A DNA stretch of 51,558 nt from DASPKT01 sp035626475 (GTDB taxonomy: Bacteria; Pseudomonadota; Alphaproteobacteria; Azospirillales; Azospirillaceae), in NCBI GenBank assembly GCA_035626475.1, contig DASPNP010000046.1, positions 1 to 51,558 of the forward strand. The letters run 5' to 3'. The position numbers were made by a program, and so were the translations under genes. How positions within the stretch are numbered: position 1 is the first letter of the stretch; each line of letters opens with the position of its first letter. Positions 23,585 through 32,161 of this stretch are shown in pieces. Under the pieces are notes generated by a model, which was not told the DNA's origin, searched no databases, and was given only the letters and a program-made list of their open reading frames with translations.

Positions 23585-24925
23585 ATGGCAGAAGAGAGCA
23601 CTCTGGGTGGCCGCCTTGCCCGCTATGCGCGGGTCGGCTCGGCCATGGGCGGGCTGGCGGCGCGGGTCGCCGGCGAGCGGTTCCTGGGCGTCAAGCTGGA
23701 GCGCGAGGCGCACGCGGCGGAGCTGCGGACGGCGCTGGGGGGCCTGAAGGGTCCGCTGATGAAGGTGGCGCAAATCCTGTCCACCATCCCCGACGCGCTG
23801 CCGCAGGAGTATGTCAACGAACTGGCGCAGCTGCAGGCGGACGCGCCGGCCATGGGCTGGCCCTTCGTCAAGCGCCGCATGGCGTCCGAACTGGGGCCGG
23901 ACTGGCAGACCAAATTCCGGAGCTTCGAGAAGGAGGCCGCCAGCGCCGCCTCGCTGGGGCAGGTGCACCGCGCCGTCGGCCTGGACGGGCGCCATCTCGC
24001 CTGCAAGCTTCAGTATCCGGACATGCAGTCGGCGGTCGAGGCCGATTTGAAGCAGCTGTCGCTGATCTTCTCGATCTATGGCCGCTACGACAAGGCCGTC
24101 TCCACCCGGCAGGTCCACCAGGAGATCGCGGCGCGGCTGCGGGAGGAGCTGGACTACAAGCTCGAGGCCAAGCATATGGGCCTCTACCGCACCATGCTGG
24201 CGGACGAGCCCGGCGTGCACATCCCGGAGGTGGTGCCGTCCCTCTCCACCGCGCGGCTGCTGACCATGGGCTGGGTCGAAGGCGCCAAGATCCTGACCCT
24301 TCGGGATGCGGATGTGGAGACGCGCAACCAGGTCGCCATGAACATGTTCCGCGCCTGGTACGTGCCCTTCTACTGCTACGGCGTGATCCATGGCGACCCG
24401 CACCTGGGCAACTACACGATCCGGCCGGACCGGTCGGTGAACCTGCTGGATTTCGGCTGCGTCCGCGTCTTCCGCCCCAGCTTCGTCAAGGGCGTGATCG
24501 ATTTGTACGAGGCGCTGCAGGCCAATGACGACGAGCGCGCGGTGGAGGCCTACCGCGCGTGGGGCTTCCAGAATGTCTCCAAGGAGATGGTGGAGGTGCT
24601 GAACCTCTGGGCCCGCTTCGTCTACGGGCCGATCCTGGAGGACCGGGTGCGCTCCATCCAGGAGACCAACAACAGCCAGTACGGGCGCGAGACGGCCGAG
24701 AAGGTCCATGCGGCCCTGCGGCAGGCCGGCGGGGTGGAGATTCCGCGCGAGTTCGTCTTCATGGACCGCGCGGCCATCGGCCTGGGCTCGGTCTTCCTGC
24801 ACCTGAAGGCGGAGATCAACTGGTACCGGCTGTTCCACGACCTCGTCGGCAACTTCGACGTGGCCGCGCTGGAGAAGCGCCAGACCGCCGCGCTGAAGAA
24901 GCACGGCGTGCCGCTGCCCAAATAG
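23585..24925 (+). CDS. ABC1/UbiB-family atypical kinase
   Basis: The protein has 446 residues. It belongs to the ABC1 (UbiB/ADCK) family, atypical kinase-like ATPases linked to ubiquinone synthesis and lipid traffic. Visible motifs are LKGPLMKVAQILSTIPDALP (the KxGQ-like N-terminal signature, here KVAQ), AAASLGQVHRA preceding ACKLQYP (Ala-rich loop and the ATP-site lysine), GVIHGDPHLGNYTI (catalytic loop), and NLLDFGCVR (DFG metal site). The Gly of KxGQ is Ala here. No membrane segments are seen at the C-terminus, unlike UbiB itself, so this is a soluble paralogue. COQ9 is coded 11 kb away, not in one operon. Confidence 0.9.
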   Translation: MAEESTLGGRLARYARVGSAMGGLAARVAGERFLGVKLEREAHAAELRTALGGLKGPLMKVAQILSTIPDALPQEYVNELAQLQADAPAMGWPFVKRRMASELGPDWQTKFRSFEKEAASAASLGQVHRAVGLDGRHLACKLQYPDMQSAVEADLKQLSLIFSIYGRYDKAVSTRQVHQEIAARLREELDYKLEAKHMGLYRTMLADEPGVHIPEVVPSLSTARLLTMGWVEGAKILTLRDADVETRNQVAMNMFRAWYVPFYCYGVIHGDPHLGNYTIRPDRSVNLLDFGCVRVFRPSFVKGVIDLYEALQANDDERAVEAYRAWGFQNVSKEMVEVLNLWARFVYGPILEDRVRSIQETNNSQYGRETAEKVHAALRQAGGVEIPREFVFMDRAAIGLGSVFLHLKAEINWYRLFHDLVGNFDVAALEKRQTAALKKHGVPLPK

Positions 24926-25005
24926 GGAAGTCCTTGACCCGTCCCGGTTGATAGGATGCGCCCGATCCCTCAACGGGGCCGCCTGCGGGCGGCCGGGAGA
25001 GTGCA

Positions 25006-26538
25006 GTGCGCGCGTTCCTCAAGCTTCTCGGCGGCGTCCTGGCGGTGGCGCTGCTTCTCGTCGCCTGGATCGCGCTGACGCCGTTGCCGCTGCCGGAGAA
25101 CCGCTTCACGACGCCCGGCTGGATCGGGCCGGTGCATGTGGTGGATGTCGAGTCCGGCACCGTATCGCGCGACCGGGTGCTGCGGATCGAGGGCGGGCGT
25201 ATCGCGGAAATCCTGGACGCCGCCACCCTGGACCCGTCGGTGCGGCCGGAGGGGCCGCCGGGCGCCTATGTCCTGCCCGGCCTTTGGGACATGCACGCCA
25301 TCCTGCTGCGCTATTCCCGCGCGCTGGACCACCCGGCGCACCTCGCCCATGGCGTCACGCGCCTGCGGAACATCCTGGACTGCCCGGCCGAGGGCGCGGT
25401 GAACCTCTACCCCTGCATGCACGACAAGCGCGCCTGGAACGAGGATGTCCGGGCGGGGCGCCTCGCCGGGCCGATCGTCATGGAGAGCGGCAGCTACCCG
25501 CTGAACGGTCCCGGCCGGCCGCATCCCGACATGCATCCGGTCTATAGCGCCGCCGATGCCGAGGGCGCCCGCGCGCTGGTCCGCCACCACATGGCCCGGC
25601 CCGGCCGCAGCGACCATCTCAAGAGCTACGACCGGCTGCCGCGCGACGCCTTTCTGGCCCTGGTGGAGGAGGCCCGCGCCCTCGGCAGCAGCGTCAGCGG
25701 CCATGTGCCCCACGCGGTGGCGGTGCTTGAGGCGGCGCGGGCCGGCATGAGGTCCATCGCCCATGGCCGGTCGCTGCCCGTCGCCTGCTCCGCCGAGGAG
25801 CCGCGCATCATCGAGCTGCGCCTGGCCCGGGCGCCCCAGGCCGAGTGGATGCGGGCGGCGCTGGACGGCCACGACCCAGCCCGCTGCGACGCCACCCTGC
25901 GCGAGCTGGCGGCGCTTGGCACCTATCTCTCGCCCACGCTGGTGACCCGCTGGAACGAGACCCGGGACGGGCTGGCGGCCCTCGGCACCGCTGGCGCCAA
26001 GTCCCTGACCCCGCCGCTCATCGCCCTGCTCTGGCAGGAGGACACGGCCGAACTGGACACCCGGACGGCGGAGGAGGAGGCGCTGTTCCGGCGCTTCTTC
26101 GAGGCGGCGGCGGACCGGGTGCGCGAGGCCGAGGCGGCCGGCGTGCCGCTGCTGCTGGGCACCGACACCTGGGAGCCTGGCGTGCTGCCGGGGGCCGGGA
26201 TGCATTCGGAGATCGGGCTCTGGCGCGACGCCGGCCTGCCCCCGGCGGCCATCCTGCGCGCCATGACGCTGACCGCCGCGCGCTACCATGGGCTGGAGGC
26301 GACGCACGGCCGGGTCGCGCCGGGCCACGTCGCCGACCTGGTCTTCACGGCGGGGGACCCGTTGCGCGATCTCTCGGTGCTGGCGACGCCGGCCGCGGTG
26401 ATGCAGGAGGGGCGCCTCTACGACCGCGCCGCGCTGGACGGGCTGCTGGCGCATGCGCGGGAGGTGGCGGGGAGCTGGCGGCTGAGCGTGCACATCCTGC
26501 GCGACTTCACCCGCAATCCCCGGGGATTCGGGAACTAG
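25006..26538 (+). CDS. Amidohydrolase-family protein with altered HxH motif
   Basis: The protein has 510 residues. A hydrophobic N-terminus (FLKLLGGVLAVALLLVAWIA) indicates export or anchoring. It has the layout of imidazolonepropionase-like/PepQ-type amidohydrolases: VLPGLWDMH opens the barrel, LKSYDRLP supplies the lysine, SGHVPHAVA and SIAHGR the histidines, LLGTDTW the aspartate, and GRVAPGHVADLVF the closing sandwich. The usual HxH pair after strand one reads HAI, so one metal-binding histidine is missing. Start is GTG at 25006 with GGGAGA upstream. Activity on a small amide or peptide is possible, but the lost ligand makes a changed metal site or loss of activity equally plausible. Confidence 0.85.
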   Translation: MRAFLKLLGGVLAVALLLVAWIALTPLPLPENRFTTPGWIGPVHVVDVESGTVSRDRVLRIEGGRIAEILDAATLDPSVRPEGPPGAYVLPGLWDMHAILLRYSRALDHPAHLAHGVTRLRNILDCPAEGAVNLYPCMHDKRAWNEDVRAGRLAGPIVMESGSYPLNGPGRPHPDMHPVYSAADAEGARALVRHHMARPGRSDHLKSYDRLPRDAFLALVEEARALGSSVSGHVPHAVAVLEAARAGMRSIAHGRSLPVACSAEEPRIIELRLARAPQAEWMRAALDGHDPARCDATLRELAALGTYLSPTLVTRWNETRDGLAALGTAGAKSLTPPLIALLWQEDTAELDTRTAEEEALFRRFFEAAADRVREAEAAGVPLLLGTDTWEPGVLPGAGMHSEIGLWRDAGLPPAAILRAMTLTAARYHGLEATHGRVAPGHVADLVFTAGDPLRDLSVLATPAAVMQEGRLYDRAALDGLLAHAREVAGSWRLSVHILRDFTRNPRGFGN

Positions 26539-26768
26539 GCCCGGTTGCGCCCATCCTCGATCAGCACCGTCACCGGATAGCCCTGGTACTCCTCGGGCGC
26601 GCCGTGCTGCTCGGAGGTGACGCGCAGGAAGATGCGGCCCTCGCCAACGCCGACGCCCTCGATGGGCTTGCCGGCGTCGGTCAGCTCCTTGAAGAGCGCG
26701 CGGGCGGCGGCGGCCAGCGGGTGCGGGCCGTCGGGCGGGGTCTGGTCGGCGGACATCGGGGCTTCCAT
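26535..26768 (-). CDS. Hypothetical protein coupled to the amylase gene
   Basis: The protein has 77 residues. It has no signal peptide and no motif I recognise; the C-terminal half reads as strands (GVGVGEGRIFLRVTSE, YPVTVLIEDGR). Its ATG overlaps the stop codon of the amylase gene by one base (TGATG), so translation is likely coupled. Its own stop overlaps the convergent amidohydrolase stop by four bases. Confidence 0.65.
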   Translation of the reverse strand: MEAPMSADQTPPDGPHPLAAAARALFKELTDAGKPIEGVGVGEGRIFLRVTSEQHGAPEEYQGYPVTVLIEDGRNRA

Positions 26769-28447
26769 CAGCGGGTCAGGGCGATCTGGGTGGTGTTGGG
26801 GGCGAGGCGCCAGGTGGCGGTGCCGTCGGCGCCGATCCGGGGGGCTTCTCCGCCGGCCACGGGGGACAGCGACGCGCCGGCCTTCAGCAGGGATCCCACC
26901 GGTACGGCCACGTCGCGCGGCTTGTCCGAGAGGTTCACGCCCACCAGCGCCATCGCATCGCCGTCGCGCTTGGCCATGACCAGCGCGGTGTCGTCGGCCA
27001 GGAGCGGCAGGCGGGCGCCGCGCCACAGCGCCGGGTGCGCCTTGCGGGCTTCCAGATAGGCCCGGACCTTGGCGATCATGGCGGTGTCCAGCCCGTCCCA
27101 GGGCATGGGGATGCGCGCCTCGTCGGTGAAGCCGCGTTTGGCCTGACCGGCGAGGCCGGTCTCGGTGCCGTAGAACAGCACGGCCGGGCCGCTCAGCGCC
27201 GCCATCAGCCCGACCGCGGCCACTACCCGGTCCTTGTTGCCGGCCCAGGCGTTCAGCCGCGCCACGTCGTGATTGTCCAGGAAGTAGGAGGGGCGGCCCA
27301 GCCTTCCGTACAGCGCCTCCCCGCGCTGCAGCCATTCCTCCACCTGCACCAGCGATGCGCCGCGGCCGAAGGCCTCGGTGGCGGCCATTTGGAAGGGGAA
27401 GTCGAACAGGCTGTCGAACTGCGGCCCGATGCCCTCCACGGGGCGGTAGTACAGGGCGGTGTCGACCGCGTTCGCCTCCGGTCCCTCGTCGTCCTGCCAC
27501 GCCTCGCCGATCAGGATGGCGTCGGGCTTGGCGGCCTTGATCTCGGCGTAGAGTTCCGCCCAGAAGGGATGGTCGACGCCGCGCACATAATCCAGCCGCA
27601 GCCCGTCCGCGCCCTCACCAACCAGCCAGTGCAGGGCCACGTCCTTCAGGAAGCGGCGGGTGTTCGAATCGTCGAAGTCCCAGTAGCGGAACTTGGCGCC
27701 CCAGCCCTCCCAAGTCTTCTCGGCCTTCTGTTTGGCGCCGGTCCGCTTGGGCTTGAGGCCCTGCGGGTCGCCGGCGGCCATGTCGTAGTTGCTGTGGGCG
27801 TGGTTCAGCGGCACGTCCAGGATCAGCTTGATCCCCTTGGCGTGCAGCGCGTCCCGCACCCGGCGGTACAGCGCCAGCGACTCCTCGGGCTTGCCGGGCA
27901 CCGCGCGGACGTCGCCGATCCGGTAGTAGTTCAGCACGTCGTAGCCATGGTCGGTCTCGGCCTGGAAGATCGGCGACAGCCAGACCGCCGTCACCCCCAG
28001 CGACGCGATGTGGTCGACCTTCGAGAGCAGCCCCTGCAGGTCGCCGCCGGCATAGGCCTTGTGCACGTAGCCGCGCAGCCCCTCCGTGTCGTTGGCCTTG
28101 TTGCCGTTGGCGAAGTGCCCGACGAAGATGTGATAGACCGCCAGCGGGCCGGCCGCCGGCGGCGTCGGCGCCAGCGCGACGGCGGCGCGCGGCTGCCCGC
28201 CCTCGGCCAGCGCCAGGAACCGGGCGTCGGCCGCTCCCCTGACGGTGAGGCGCCCGGCGGTCGCCACCGCGTCCACCGGCTTGCCGTCCAGCAGCAGGGC
28301 AGGCTTCGCGCCCGCCCCCTCCAGCGTCACCACCCACTCGCCCGGCGCCGCGCCCGGCAGGACGGAGGCGATGCGCGGCTCGGCGAGCGCGGTGCCGGCC
28401 AGCAGCAGCGTGCCGAGGATGGAGGTGAGGCGCAGGGCGGATCGCAT
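26768..28447 (-). CDS. Secreted GH13 alpha-amylase-family glycoside hydrolase
   Basis: The protein has 559 residues. It begins with a signal peptide (MRSALRLTSILGTLLLAG, cleaved after TALA), so it acts outside the cytoplasm. An N-terminal strand-rich domain (to about residue 110) precedes the GH13 barrel. All four GH13 signature regions are present: DVPLNHAH (I), GLRLDYVRG with the nucleophile Asp (II), ILIGEAW with the acid/base Glu (III) and FLDNHDVARL (IV). A C-terminal beta domain closes it. Substrate would be an alpha-glucan or maltodextrin; neopullulanase/cyclomaltodextrinase-like activity fits the N-terminal domain. GGAG precedes the ATG at 28447. Confidence 0.92.
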   Translation of the reverse strand: MRSALRLTSILGTLLLAGTALAEPRIASVLPGAAPGEWVVTLEGAGAKPALLLDGKPVDAVATAGRLTVRGAADARFLALAEGGQPRAAVALAPTPPAAGPLAVYHIFVGHFANGNKANDTEGLRGYVHKAYAGGDLQGLLSKVDHIASLGVTAVWLSPIFQAETDHGYDVLNYYRIGDVRAVPGKPEESLALYRRVRDALHAKGIKLILDVPLNHAHSNYDMAAGDPQGLKPKRTGAKQKAEKTWEGWGAKFRYWDFDDSNTRRFLKDVALHWLVGEGADGLRLDYVRGVDHPFWAELYAEIKAAKPDAILIGEAWQDDEGPEANAVDTALYYRPVEGIGPQFDSLFDFPFQMAATEAFGRGASLVQVEEWLQRGEALYGRLGRPSYFLDNHDVARLNAWAGNKDRVVAAVGLMAALSGPAVLFYGTETGLAGQAKRGFTDEARIPMPWDGLDTAMIAKVRAYLEARKAHPALWRGARLPLLADDTALVMAKRDGDAMALVGVNLSDKPRDVAVPVGSLLKAGASLSPVAGGEAPRIGADGTATWRLAPNTTQIALTR

Positions 28448-28631
28448 GGCAGCTCCGGGATCGGGAGGCCGCAGTGTCGGGCGCCTCTCCGGCATTGGTC
28501 AAGCGCCCAGGGCCGGGCGGCACCCCACAAGAGAAGGGGCCGGAACGAAAGGGGTGCCGGAACAGAGCCGGGCCTGCGCGGTTGTACGGGGCACAGCCCC
28601 TATGGACAGCCCTAGCGGAGGAACTCCAACC

Positions 28632-30149
28632 ATGCGCTTCAAGACTCTGCTGCTGTCGGCGGTGGCCGCGGTCAGCCTGGCGGGCGTCGCCGCCGCCCAG
28701 GAGACGCCCACTTCCGGCACCACCTCCACCAGCCGGACCACCAGCGCCGGTCCCGAGACGGGCGGCACTGAGCTGCAGAACAACGCCCAGAGCCCGACCG
28801 GCAGCGACACGAGCGGCGCTCCCGGCGCCGCCGTCGGCACGCCGAAGAGCGGCATGACGGTCGAGCCGACCACCGCGCAGACCGTGCCGCAGACCCGCGT
28901 CGACACCGACACCGGCCTCACCGCCGGCGGCACGACCGCGGGCGGCACCGCCGCGACCGGCACGGCCAGCACGGGCACCACCGACACCGGCACGGCCACG
29001 GCCGACCAGTCGGCGACGACCAATTCGGACACCTCGGGCACCAACAGCCGGCCGCTGCCGAACAGCACCGACACCACCGGCTCCTCGACGGCGACCACCG
29101 GTTCGGCCGGTTCGGCTTCGACCGGCTCCACCACCTCGAGCGGCACGTCCGACACCAGCGTCGGCACCGCCACGACGACCGGCACCGGCTCGACCGCTTC
29201 GTCCGGGATGGGCTCGTCCAGCACGGGCTCGTCCAGCACGGGCTCGTCCAGCACGGGTTCGTCGGACACCGCCTCGACCGGCTCGGCCTCGACCGGTTCG
29301 TCGGGCTCCTCGACGGGCAGCATCGCCACCACCGGCGGCGCCACCAACTGGAGCGGCGTCGAGAAGGACACCGCGACGGCCGGCAGCGGCGCCTCGGGCG
29401 ACACGGCCTCCGGCGACACCGCGACGAGCGACAGCCCGTCGGGCACCACCACGGGCACGAGCGGCACCAGCGGCTCGCTCTCCTCGGGCGGCACGACTTC
29501 CAGCACCGCTACCGACAGCGCCAGCCCGACCGCCACCAGCGGCACGGCCTCGACCGGTCCCGAGACCGGCGGCATGGAGCTGCAGAACGACCGCGCCAGC
29601 GCGACCGGCAGCTCGGTGGGCGAGACCTCGACGAGCAGCACCTCGTCCACCGGCACGGCGGCGACCGGTACCGCGACCACCGGCACCGCGGCCACGGGCA
29701 CGGCGTCGGACAACCGGACCAATCCCAGCAGCGCCGTGGACACCCCGACGGGCGTCTCCAGCAACATCACCTCCGGCACCCCGGCGACCAGCGCCGGCTC
29801 CGACGTCCAGGGGCGCACCGGCACCTCCTCGCGCCCCGAGGACCAGCTGCCGCGCAAGGATCTGGGCAAGACCACCACGGACACGGGTGCCGCCGGCGCC
29901 GCGACCGCGACCGGTGCGCCCGAGGCCACCAAGGGCGGCCCGGCCGGCTCCTATGAGGCGACCGGAACCGGCGCCGGCTCCACCCTCTCCGGCACCGACT
30001 CGCTGCAGGGCACCGGCAGCACCGGCACCGGCACCAGCGTCGGCGGCGCCGCCGGCGGTTCGGGCGGCGGCTCGGGCGGTGGTGGCGGTTCCGGCGGCGG
30101 CGGCTCCGGTGGGGGCGGTGGCGGCGGTGGCGGTGGCGGCGGGTTCTGA
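28632..30149 (+). CDS. Exported Ser/Thr/Gly-rich low-complexity protein
   Basis: The protein has 505 residues. A clear signal peptide (MRFKTLLLSAVAAVSLAGVA, cleaved near AAAQ) is followed by almost 450 residues dominated by Thr, Ser, Gly and Ala, with scattered Asp and almost no aromatic residues. The unit ETGGxELQN occurs twice (about residues 43 and 312), each time followed by an S/A-T-G-S segment. The last ~35 residues are nearly pure Gly with a few Ser, ending GGF. Such a chain is disordered and resembles surface or matrix linker proteins; no function can be named. GGAGGA precedes the ATG. A rho-independent terminator follows. The signal peptide, terminator and forward codon bias argue that this strand is the real one despite long antisense frames. 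Confidence 0.8.
   Translation: MRFKTLLLSAVAAVSLAGVAAAQETPTSGTTSTSRTTSAGPETGGTELQNNAQSPTGSDTSGAPGAAVGTPKSGMTVEPTTAQTVPQTRVDTDTGLTAGGTTAGGTAATGTASTGTTDTGTATADQSATTNSDTSGTNSRPLPNSTDTTGSSTATTGSAGSASTGSTTSSGTSDTSVGTATTTGTGSTASSGMGSSSTGSSSTGSSSTGSSDTASTGSASTGSSGSSTGSIATTGGATNWSGVEKDTATAGSGASGDTASGDTATSDSPSGTTTGTSGTSGSLSSGGTTSSTATDSASPTATSGTASTGPETGGMELQNDRASATGSSVGETSTSSTSSTGTAATGTATTGTAATGTASDNRTNPSSAVDTPTGVSSNITSGTPATSAGSDVQGRTGTSSRPEDQLPRKDLGKTTTDTGAAGAATATGAPEATKGGPAGSYEATGTGAGSTLSGTDSLQGTGSTGTGTSVGGAAGGSGGGSGGGGGSGGGGSGGGGGGGGGGGGF
29211..29255 (+). repeat. Three perfect 15-base tandem repeats
   Basis: The unit GGCTCGTCCAGCACG occurs three times without a change and a fourth time degenerate (29256-29270). 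It codes for Gly-Ser-Ser-Ser-Thr inside the low-complexity protein and marks a site of likely length change by slippage. Confidence 0.9.
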
Positions 30150-30184
30150 TCCGCCCCGCATCCCGGCACACAGGACTTGAGGCG

Positions 30185-30221
30185 GCGGGCCGTCCCGGAA
30201 GGGGCGGCCCGCATGCTTTTT
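30185..30221 (+). terminator. Rho-independent terminator after the low-complexity gene
   Basis: GCGGGCCGTCCC pairs with GGGGCGGCCCGC (one G-U pair) around a GGAA loop, followed by TTTTT. It lies 36 bases after the stop codon, ahead of the transhydrogenase operon. Confidence 0.75.
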
Positions 30222-30351
30222 ACGCAGGCGCGCATCTTCGATGCCGCTTATGCGTCCCCGTCTTCACAATGATTTCCCGATCGGGCAGAGTACCTAACCA
30301 AATCAATCGCCTGCCAAATGGGCGACTACGGAGGAAGGGGGTCGAGCCGGG

Positions 30352-31715
30352 ATGAGAATCGCCATACCCAAGGAGCGCCGTCCGCATGAGTTGCGGGTCG
30401 CGGCCTCACCGGAAACGGTCAAGAAATTCAAGGCGCTCGGACTGGACGTGGTGGTGGAGACCGGGGCCGGCGTCGGCAGCGCCGTCACCGACGACGCCTT
30501 CGCCGCCGCCGGCGCCACCATCGCTCCCGACGCGGCCAGCGCGCTGCGCGACGCCGACATCGTGCTGAAGGTGCAGCGCCCGCTGACCGCGGCCGAGGGC
30601 GGGCCGGACGAGCTGGGCATGATGAAGCGTGGCGCCATGCTGGCGGCGATCCTGTCGCCCTACAGCGATCCCGCCCAGCTGCAGGCCTACGCCGCCGCCG
30701 GCATCGACGCCTTCGCCATGGAGTTCATGCCGCGCATCACCCGCGCCCAGAGCATGGACGTGCTGTCCTCTCAGTCCAACCTGGCCGGCTACAAGGCCGT
30801 GCTGGACGCGGCCGCCGTGTTCGGCCGCGCCTTCCCGATGATGATGACGGCGGCCGGTACCGTGCCGCCCGCCCGCGCCTTCATCATGGGCGTGGGCGTG
30901 GCCGGCCTGCAGGCCATCGCCACAGCCCGGCGCCTGGGCGCCATCGTCTCGGCCACCGACGTGCGCCCGGCCACCAAGGAGCAGGTGCAGTCGCTGGGCG
31001 CCACCTTCGTCGCGGTCGAGGACGAGGAGTTCAAGCAGGCCCAGACGGCCGGCGGCTATGCCAAGGAGATGAGCCCGGAATACCGGGCCAAGCAGGCGCA
31101 GCTGATCGCCGATACGATCAAAAAGCAGGACATCGTCATCACCACCGCGCTCATCCCCGGCCGCAAGGCGCCGGTGCTGGTCACGGCGGAGATGGTGCGC
31201 AGCATGAAGCCCGGCGCCGTCATCGTCGATCTGGCGGTGGAGCAGGGCGGCAATGTCGAGGGCTCGCGCCCGGCGAGGTGGTGGATGTGGGCGGCGTGAA
31301 GATCGTCGGCCACTACAATGTGCCGAGCCGGATCGCGGTGGACGCCTCGGCGCTCTACGCCAAGAACCTGCTGAACTTCCTGACGCCGCTGATCGACAAG
31401 GAGACCCAGGGGCTCAAGCTCGACTGGAACGACGAGATCATCAAGGGCACGGCGCTGACCCGCGGCGGCCAGGTGGTGCATCCGGCCTTCGCGACGGCGG
31501 CTCCGGCCGCCCCGGCGGCGGCGGTCACCCCCACCGCCGTGGCCGACGTCGTGCCCGCCCCGGCGCCGGCCGCCCCGGAGGAACCGTCCGCGGCCGCCGC
31601 GCCGGTGGAAGGGGAGGCCGCGGCCAAGAAGCCGCGCGCCAAGAAGGTGACGGTCAACCCGACGCCCGACACGCCGCCCGAGAACGGCGAAGCCACCAAG
31701 AACGCGGGGGAGTGA
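30352..31715 (+). pseudogene. pntAA: NAD(P) transhydrogenase subunit alpha part 1, frameshifted
   Basis: The product is the NAD(H)-binding soluble subunit (domain I) of the proton-pumping transhydrogenase. Frame one (30352-31299) codes for 315 residues with MRIAIPKERRPHELRVAASP, SQSNLAGYKAV, GVGVAGLQAIATARRLGAIV (nucleotide fold) and KPGAVIVDLAVEQGGN. It then leaves the family sequence at NVEGSR. The family sequence resumes in another frame (PGEVVDVGGVKIVGHYNVPS) and runs to 31715. Adding one C in the CCC run at about 31269-31271 restores one 454-residue protein. A long Ala/Pro/Lys tail (about 75 residues) follows the usual end. Because pntAB and pntB are intact and closely spaced, a sequencing error or recent mutation is more likely than old decay. 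Confidence 0.85.
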
Positions 31716-31719
31716 GAAG

Positions 31720-32148
31720 ATGGATCCGCAAACCCACGCCAAGGACGCGGCCGACCTGGCCAATTCGGCCAAGGATCTGGCCGCCCAGGCCGCCGACCTC
31801 GCCAACCAGGCGACGCAGCTGGCGGTGCAGAGCAACGCCGAGGGGCTGCCCTTCATCGTCACCGGCCTGACGATCTTCGTCCTGGCCTGCTTCGTCGGCT
31901 ACTACGTGGTCTGGCGCGTGACGCCGGCCCTGCACTCGCCGCTGATGGCGGTCACCAACGCGGTGTCGTCGGTCATCATCGTCGGCGCGCTGATCGCCAC
32001 CGGCTCGGGCGACTTCGACTTCTCCTCCGTGATGGGCTTCCTCGCGGTGGTGCTGGCGGCCGTCAACATCTTCGGCGGCTTCATCGTCACTCAGCGCATG
32101 CTGTCCATGTTCAAGAAGAAGGCGGCCCCGGCCGCCGCGAAGCACTGA
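31720..32148 (+). CDS. pntAB: NAD(P) transhydrogenase subunit alpha part 2
   Basis: The protein has 142 residues. It is the small membrane subunit of the three-gene transhydrogenase. The N-terminal ~45 residues are a polar Ala/Asp-rich helix (DAADLANSAKDLAAQAADLA). Three to four membrane segments follow: FIVTGLTIFVLACFVGYYVV, LMAVTNAVSSVIIVGALIAT and VMGFLAVVLAAVNIFGGFIV. It lies four bases after the corrected pntAA reading frame and 13 before pntB. Confidence 0.93.
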   Translation: MDPQTHAKDAADLANSAKDLAAQAADLANQATQLAVQSNAEGLPFIVTGLTIFVLACFVGYYVVWRVTPALHSPLMAVTNAVSSVIIVGALIATGSGDFDFSSVMGFLAVVLAAVNIFGGFIVTQRMLSMFKKKAAPAAAKH

Positions 32149-32161
32149 GGGGGGCCGCAGC

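Noticed and set aside
29211..29270. Short tandem repeats considered as a CRISPR array
   Set aside because: Units are 15 bases, directly adjacent without spacers and in frame inside a coding sequence.
28499..29932. 477-residue Val/Pro-rich minus-strand frame
   Set aside because: It is the mirror image of the Thr/Ser/Gly codons on the plus strand; no start signal.
27615..30161. 848-residue minus-strand frame across the low-complexity gene
   Set aside because: It joins a frame-shifted read of the amylase with an Ala/Gly/Arg run; the plus strand has signal peptide, ribosome-binding site and terminator.
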